Below are positions 8,175 to 13,377 of a stretch of DNA of 13,377 bases, in pieces. The first letter of the stretch is position 1, and each line of letters begins with the position of its first letter. Source of the DNA: Candolleomyces eurysporus. Lineage: Eukaryota; Basidiomycota; Agaricomycetes; Agaricales; Psathyrellaceae. The notes beneath the pieces are model-generated. The model was given only the letters and a program-made list of their open reading frames with translations, was not told the origin of the DNA and did no database searches. Made by a program: the position numbers and the translations under genes. The stretch covers positions 1 to 13,377 of the forward strand of contig JANBPK010001735.1 in the NCBI GenBank assembly GCA_027579435.1. The letters run 5' to 3'.

Positions 8175-8290
8175 ACAGTCCGTAAAAGGTGCGAAAGGGT
8201 CCTGAACGGGCGATGGAGTCAACTAAGCGAACCGAGAGACAATAGGGCGAGTGAACCGTTTCTCCGCTCAGAGTCGGGTCACTCCCCACA

Positions 8291-8294
8291 CTGA
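8291..8294 (+). repeat. Right target-site duplication of the LTR
   Basis: CTGA immediately after the LTR end. The following AAGATAAGGTATCATTG resumes the flank sequence seen at 4704-4720. Confidence 0.7.
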
Positions 8295-8513
8295 AGATAA
8301 GGTATCATTGTTCGTACACACATGCGTTAAGTGTCATCAAGCCATTAATATTGTCCTAGTTTGACAAGTCCGAAGAGTCCTAGGAGTCATCTACCCAAAT
8401 CGCGAATCGAAATCGTCCAGCAGTGATAACGAAACAAAAAGAAATACAGAGACGTCAGGAAATGTATCAAAGTGCCAATGTTGAATACACCAAGAACAAT
8501 AATTTGAATCCTG
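8295..8513 (-). other. 3' flank of the membrane-protein relic
   Basis: No gene is visible. The segment matches the 3' flank of the intact membrane-protein gene at about 11740-11927, including runs such as ACCCAAATCG against ACCCAGATTG and TATCAAAGTG. It therefore joins the SET flank to the membrane-protein relic exactly as in the intact locus. Confidence 0.65.
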
Positions 8514-9222
8514 ATAGCGCCCGTTCGGCGCCATCCTGAAACTCCTAATAGTCCCTCCATCTTCGTCCGCATTCGACAGAGCTAGGGAGGAGGACCACCT
8601 GGGGATTTATGATCTACGAACGGATCCTTCAGAGTCTGCCCGTAGTGAGCAAAGGTTCGCCGTCCTCTTCATGCACCATACCTATTCCAATCCCACCTGA
8701 CGGTAGTACTATCCTTCCGCAGACGACGTTCGCTGATAGTAGCTGTAATCTATAGGGTAGGGATGGTCCACACCCTGAGCCCACCACTCTATGACCCCTC
8801 GTCAATCGACGTCGTCGTTTGATTGACACCCCGGAATCTTGGGTAGATGAAGAATATTGGTTTGGACGACAAATCGTAATTTTGGGAACCGTAGGGAACT
8901 GTCAATGCCGGGTTAGGATTAAAGTCGCGTTGGTCCGGGAATGTGCGCATCATGTTACTCCGACCAACTTTGACCATACTCGGTTGATTGGAGGGACGAT
9001 GAAAGTCGTGGGCGACTCCACCTGCGACAGACCGACTTGATCTCACACCGGGATCGGTCTCTGATAAGACTCCTTCCATATGGCGTCGTCGCCTCTGAGG
9101 GCGATGAGACCTACGATGATTACAACAACAGCACCTAAGAAAGATATCAACGGCAAATTGGTAACTTTGAAAGGGCAAAGGTCAGAGAAGATACGAACCT
9201 CCAAGAGCACTCGCAACAATAG
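8514..9222 (-). pseudogene. 5'-truncated, frameshifted relic of the membrane-protein gene
   Basis: This is a decayed copy of the gene at 11928 onwards. Homology begins at GCAACAATAG (9213-9222), partway into the exon before the last intron, so the whole ectodomain part is missing. The last intron is recognisable (9135-9198, donor GTTCGT, acceptor TTCTTAG). After it the membrane segment reads GAVVVIIVGLIAL, but about 8 nt are missing before the arginine run. The polybasic stretch RRRRRH and the tail (EGVLSETDPGVRSS) therefore continue in another frame. That frame hits a stop at 8789-8791, well before the position matching the intact stop, and further frame changes follow, with PFVDH still readable near 8610. 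The position equivalent to the intact stop codon (8514-8516) is mutated. No function is expected. It retains only the transmembrane and cytoplasmic parts. Confidence 0.8.
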
Positions 9223-9352
9223 AAAATTGGGAGACAGAAATTGAATAACATTGAAGTACAAGGGCAACATTCTTTAGCATTGGCAATACATACACTACTA
9301 GACCTTCAAGAATACAACACCACCATGAAACGGTAGATCCATCAAGAACTGG

Positions 9353-11142
9353 TTACCCGCGTAGGCGGGACGATAACAACCTCATCTCCTTGTATACAAT
9401 GCGCAACTGCTCAACGCACGTCCAGAAATCACGAAACGAGGAGGAAGGGTGTGGCCTGATTGAAGTCAACTTGGGGAAGCAGGTATCGATGAACTGGGCG
9501 ATGGCTTGATACTCGAATGGGGAAACAGGGTTTGACGGTGGTCGAACGTCGCAGATTTCGAGTTCAACTAATTCACTCGACTGGGCGTCGCGTAAACAGG
9601 ATGTCGACGATATGAGTTTGGATATTTGGTTGGCATGGGAGGTGAGGGAAGAGTCGATAGCCAATCCGACGCATCGCATAGAGGGTGCAAGTCTTGAGAT
9701 GGAGACGAGGGAGTTTAGGCTTGCACTCTTGTCGAGCCATTTGCATGGGAGCACCAGCCTACGCAGACCCTCTCTTCCTCTCAATATATTCTCCAACGAC
9801 CTGTCTGCTGTGGAGAGGCGATTTTGCGAGTAGTCATCAACGTTGAGTCTCGAGACGTCGATAACGAAATCTTCTAGTTTGAGGTTTCCCATAAACCGCA
9901 AGATTTCGTCCGTGCCTATGCGTGTCCCGGATTGAGTCTCCTTGAGAGTCACTCGCTTCAGATTCCGACATGTTGCGAGATTGCGGGCGGTCTGACGTAA
10001 GTCGGGTATAGAGATTGGGGAAATATGCAATGTTAAGGATGTGATGTGACGTGCCGCCGAGGTTCCTGAGACACACTGTGAGAGACGGAGTTCTGACGAA
10101 TACAGGACAGAGAGTGAATGAAGGTTTGGGTATAGAGATTCATCAACGTTGGCTATTGAAACTTCGTTTATGCTCCGCGTCCAACCACCGCCGCTGACCA
10201 CCCAATTGCCAAGAGGATCCAGCGGCACATGGAGGCTCAGGTGAAGAAGTCGATTGGCGTGTTTTCCGAGCTTTGTCAAAAAGAGGTTCGGAATCCTATT
10301 GCTCTGTGGCAGGCGGATATCGAGTTTTTCGAGTTCCGGAAAGGAAAATAAAGTCTCCCAGAGGAGGTATGGAAGTTCCGCGGTATTGTGGCTTAGAGTC
10401 AAATGCTTGATTGAGCTGGCTCTGGAAGCCAGTAAAGGCAACCCAATCCGGTAGAACCATGGGCTGTCCAACGTTGATCCGGCGACTTCGACTGCTTGAA
10501 GCGCAGGGCAGGGCAACATCAGTCGAATTGCGAGCCCAGGCGGAAATGTGGATGTCGTCGTTAAAAGTCGGATGGACTGCAGCGAGGGAAGGAGAGGAGT
10601 GCCGCCCAGGACCTCGGAGACGTGGAGGTATACACTGGTGTCAACCTTGATCTCGACTTTCAAATCCATCCGTTCGGAAATCTCGAGGATCCGAACACGT
10701 TTTGCGTAGGCTGAGAAGGAAGTACCAGCTAGGGAGGCAACATCTGTAACATTCTACAAGGAACACTCGTGTCACGCATAATTTTAGCAGGGTTCAATCA
10801 GAAACTCACGTATGCGTCCTCAACCTTTTTCATGGAGGGTATGAGAAGGAGCAAGGGGATCAAAGATCCAAGACAGCTCCATAGGCAATCCAGCGCTGGA
10901 TCTCGGAATCGCCTGCAGGTAAGGGCAACCTTCTGTAATTGCTGCTGTCCCTCTCTGATTTCTTGGACACTTGCTTCGTCGTGAATGGGCAGGATGATGC
11001 GAAATATCTGGGCCATAATCGTGTAATTGTGCAACAACTCTTGGACAGGCGGTAGGCGTAGGAGGGGTGCCGGAGGCCCAGGCTCAGTGGGACAATCTGA
11101 TACCGCTGTCGCAACGGTGTCGTCTCTGGGGAGTGCCGCCAT
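9353..11142 (-). CDS. F-box/LRR-like protein, copy B (full length)
   Basis: Two exons on the minus strand: 11142 down to 10810 (111 codons) and 10753 down to 9353, with a GTGAGT...TAG intron of 56 bp (10754-10809). The product is 577 residues. I chose the ATG at 11140-11142 because copy A has the same one; the open frame further upstream starts only with GTG. An F-box-like stretch lies at about residues 68-101 (VALTCRRFRDPALDCLW then LIPLLLLIP), the form common in mushroom F-box proteins. The rest carries irregular leucine-rich repeats such as LEKLDIRLP, LLHLSLHVP and LKRVTLKE. Such proteins bind Skp1 through the F-box and present targets to SCF ubiquitin ligase through the repeats; the target is unknown. 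No membrane segment is seen. A weaker F-box match at the N-terminal half of the motif is typical of this group. It is divergent or rearranged relative to copy A but has no internal break. Confidence 0.85.
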
Positions 11143-11395
11143 AGGGAAGTGGTACAAAGAGGCCAAGATTAGCAGACGACAAGACGGATAGAGGACTAAA
11201 TTGGGTTTGGCCACATGTCAATCCTCGTGGTGATGGTTAGAGAGGTTGACATCCGCAGTGGTCAGCTGGTCGGTCCATATAAGTCGCAAATACCAAGAGC
11301 ATTCGAGAAAGATGACGATGATGAGGCCACTCCGTTTTCGTGATGATGGTCGTTCGAATTATAGGAACACTGACAGGACGAGTGGGACTCAATGC
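11143..11395 (-). promoter_or_regulatory. 5' flank of F-box copy B
   Basis: It is conserved with the 5' flank of copy A, including TTCCTATAATTC (minus strand, near 11360) and TATATGGACC (near 11277). Conservation outside coding DNA suggests that the duplication carried the promoter, though recent common descent alone would explain it. No TATA box or GATA pair is obvious. Confidence 0.5.
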
Positions 11396-11927
11396 TTTGC
11401 ATAACTGTACATTACTGTGATAACCTGGGTATTTGAACAAATGTCAGGCGTATGAGACTTTCGATATAAAATTTAGAAGCATGTGTAGCACAATGAACTA
11501 TTAACCTTGTGGACGAGGGGAGAAAACAGACTAATGAATTCATAATCAGAAAAAGTATCATCGCGCAAGAAGAACATTCAACAAAACAAACTGAACTTAG
11601 CGGAGCATTGGACCTGATCCTCGATTAGGGTCGATGAGCTGTATGCGCGCCGGTCATGAGGGGTCACCCCCACCAAACCATTCTCCTCTCCTTCGACCGT
11701 TCGTTCCACCGTCCTACGTTGAATATTAGATAATATTGTTCGTATACAGGGGCATCAAGTGTCATGGGGTCATTGTCCATCGTAAAAAGTCCAAACAGTC
11801 CAAAAAACATTTACCCAGATTGTGAATCGAGATTGTACAGCAGTGCCGGCAGAACAACAAGCAAAACGAAGACAACAAGAGATTTATCAAAGTGGCAATG
11901 CTGGATACGCCAAGAACAATGACATTG
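11396..11927 (+). other. Orphan SET 3' flank (copy 3) and 3' flank of the membrane-protein gene
   Basis: No gene is visible. Positions 11396-11760 match the 3' flanks of both SET genes in direct orientation (ACTGTACATTACTGTGAT at 11404-11421, then AATCAGAAAAAG near 11543 and CCGTCCTACG near 11709), but no SET coding sequence precedes them. The block corresponding to 4678-4710 is missing or replaced. From about 11735 the sequence matches 8295-8513 and runs to the stop codon of the membrane-protein gene. Confidence 0.7.
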
Positions 11928-13377
11928 CTAGCGCCCATTCGACGTCATCCTGAAACTCCTAATACTCCCTCCGTCTTCAAGAACAAAGACAGCGTTCGAT
12001 AAAGCTGGAGGAGAACCACCTCGAGATGTGTGATCCACGAACGGATCCTCAAGAGTCTGCAGACCTCCACGCCGCTGCACATAGTCAGCAAACGGCCCTC
12101 CACCGTCCTCTTCATGCACCATACCCATTCCATCCCCACCTGTGTAATACGATCCATCCGCAGACGCCATTCGCTGATGATGAGAACCGTAACCTACAGG
12201 CTGTGGGGGTGGTTCACGCGCTGAACGGTGTGGGGAGGTGTACATTGAGGGACGGGCCTCGCCGGTCGACGACACATCATTAATCGATGTCCTCGTTTGA
12301 TCGACATCTCGGAATTCTGGGTAGGATGAAGACTCTTGGTTGTGGACTGCAAAACCGCCGATTGTCCGGCCATAGGATTCGTCGGTTGATGTCGCTGCTG
12401 TGTTGCGGTGCTCGCGTCGGTTGATCAAAGTGTGGATGGTGCGACTCCTACCGACTTCAGCCATGGTTGGTTCGGAAGGTCGACGAGAGTTGTATGCAGC
12501 TCCTTCAGCAGATTGACTTGATCTTACGCCAGAATCGATTTCTGAAAGCATCCCTTCGCGCGCTGGGCGGCGCCGCCGTCGTCTGAGGACAAAGAAAGCG
12601 ATAAGGGCCATGATGACTAGAACAGCAGCACCTAAAGAGACAGTGTAAACGATGGCATTTTAATGACTGAAGAGACTCCAATGAATGGGAATGCGCACCT
12701 CCAAGAGTGCCTGCAACAATAGCAATAGTTTTCAACTTAGCAGGTGCGGCTTCATTGATGACAACAGTTCCAGGAGGGATTACTGTGGTGAAAGTAACTG
12801 TAGTCGTTTGAGGTGCGACTCCGGGGGAGGAAATGCTGAAAGGTTATTCAAAAAAATGAGCTTTTGATATAAGTAGGGCTCGGTCAAAGACTTACACAGA
12901 ATTTGATGTATACACCGTCGTAACTGGCACTGTGATTGTACTCTGAACATATGTCCTCCCCTCATGAACTGTCGTANCCCCTCCATTCAGTCTGTGCAGC
13001 GAGATAAGTGATTGCAGGAACAGCAGTCGCATATTGGGGAGGGACAAAAGTGCTGGTGGCCACGCAACGCCTTCGTTCGAGGCCGCGAGCTTCGACACAT
13101 CCAGCCCAAGTGGGTTCAGCAGGTTTGTCGTCATTATGGCCTTCATTGTTTCCGTTTCCGTTTCCGCTGTTGTTTTGACGAGTCGTAGAGCCGCCGTTGG
13201 ATCCGTTATTGCCTGGGGTAGAGCCAGTGTTGGTTCCAGTGCCCGTGCCAGTGTTCGGACCGGAGTTAGCATCTGTCCCTGTTCGCGATGTGGACCCTGT
13301 ACCTGTTCCAGTGCCCGTTCCCCGTGCCTGTGCCTGTACCCCGTTCCAGTGCCCGTTCCCGTCCCTGTCCCTGTACT
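11928..13377 (-). CDS. Gly/Thr-rich single-pass membrane protein (N-terminus outside window)
   Basis: Exons on the minus strand are 13377 to 12896 (5' partial), 12835 to 12699 and 12631 to 11928, with introns 12836-12895 (60 bp, GTAAGT) and 12632-12698 (67 bp, GTGCGC). In order, the protein has a Gly-Thr repeat region, an Asn/Gly-rich stretch, a short segment with two Cys (AGCVEARGLERRRC), Thr-rich sequence, a transmembrane helix (IAIVAGTLGGAAVLVIMALI and FFVL), a polybasic RRRRRR stop-transfer and a cytoplasmic tail of about 210 residues rich in Ser, Pro and Gly. This is the layout of fungal wall-sensor or mucin-like proteins (Mid2/WSC style), with the heavily O-glycosylable part outside. 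The signal peptide would lie beyond the right edge. An ambiguous base at 12977 breaks the frame; leaving it out joins the two halves. Two more apparent one-base insertions lie in the Gly-Thr repeat near 13320 and 13340. I read these as sequencing faults, but a real null allele is possible. Confidence 0.75.
13223..13377 (-). repeat. Hexanucleotide coding repeat (Gly-Thr)
   Basis: On the minus strand the sequence is a degenerate GGN-ACN array encoding alternating Gly and Thr, broken by short Ser/Asn/Pro interruptions. It continues to the window edge. Two runs of C on the + strand (near 13318-13322 and 13339-13342) are one base longer than the repeat unit predicts. Confidence 0.7.

Larger units (their letters stand above)
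7797..8290. mobile_element. Solo LTR of a retrotransposon (494 bp)
   Basis: The element starts TGTGAGAG and ends CCCCACA, the TG...CA termini of long terminal repeats with a short inverted terminal match (TGTG/CACA). It is bounded by a 4 bp direct repeat CTGA. Comparison with the paralogous flank at 4690-4730 shows that exactly this block is extra. Internally it has an LTR-like order when read on the + strand: an upstream region with four CTCGAG hexamers, a TATATAAG box at 8053-8060 and AATAAA at 8169-8174. No primer-binding site, gag/pol reading frame or second LTR adjoins it, so the internal part was probably lost by LTR-LTR recombination. The gypsy or copia class cannot be told from the LTR alone. 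Open frames inside it (one of 174 codons on the minus strand) are not taken as genes. Confidence 0.8.
9282..11395 (-). repeat. Inverted-repeat arm B (F-box segment)
   Basis: This is the full-length counterpart of arm A at 545-1765, in opposite orientation. The right limit coincides with the start of the third SET flank copy. The left limit lies about 60 bp from the truncated end of the membrane-protein relic. Ends were estimated by eye. Confidence 0.8.

Noticed and set aside
7765..8289. Open frames of 174 (minus) and 159 (plus, 7815-8294) codons between SET gene b and the membrane-protein relic
   Set aside because: They lie almost wholly inside the LTR, show low-complexity Ser/Arg/Leu composition and have no recognisable domain. 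The LTR explains the segment.
13223..13377. Short regular repeat that could suggest a CRISPR-like or satellite array
   Set aside because: Units are 6 bp coding repeats with no spacers, and CRISPR is not expected in a fungal nuclear genome.
1..13377. Horizontal transfer or a bacterial or viral origin for part of the window
   Set aside because: All recognisable genes have matching short fungal introns and similar composition. I see no prokaryotic ribosome sites, operons or viral genes.

Overview
The window looks like nuclear DNA of a filamentous basidiomycete, probably an Agaricomycete. Genes are split by short GT-AG introns of 55-75 bp, starts have a CCACC-ATGG context, promoters are pyrimidine-rich, and the proteins are of families that expand in mushrooms and their relatives: F-box/leucine-rich proteins, SMYD-like SET-domain proteins and Gly/Thr-rich single-pass membrane proteins. 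The species cannot be named from this sequence. Four ambiguous bases (7337, 7467, 7518, 12977) point to draft-quality assembly.

Layout from left to right. 1-420 is the 3' end of an unidentified gene on the + strand. 773-1680 is a broken F-box/LRR gene (copy A, +) lacking about 0.9 kb of its middle. 2322-4370 and 5395-7478 are two tandem SET-domain methyltransferase-like genes, each with four exons and both with intact catalytic motifs. 7797-8290 is a 494 bp solo LTR with a 4 bp target duplication. 8514-9222 is a 5'-truncated, frameshifted relic of a membrane-protein gene (-). 9353-11142 is the full-length F-box/LRR gene (copy B, -). 11396-11760 is a third copy of the SET 3' flank, with no SET gene attached. 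11928-13377 is the intact but window-truncated membrane-protein gene (-).

Nearly everything right of position 545 therefore belongs to one of three duplicated families: F-box arms A and B in inverted orientation, SET units a and b in direct tandem, and the membrane-protein pair in direct orientation. The simplest ancestral module is a SET gene (+) facing a membrane-protein gene (-) across a shared 3' intergenic region. This module was duplicated and rearranged, with F-box copies at the breakpoints. The LTR arrived after the SET duplication, because the unoccupied target is still readable at 4700-4703 in the other copy.

No direct functional link between the three families can be shown. An F-box protein would act as a substrate adaptor in SCF ubiquitin ligase, a SET protein would methylate lysine, and the membrane protein resembles wall-sensor or mucin-like proteins. 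I see a duplication-rich accessory region, not a demonstrable new molecular system.
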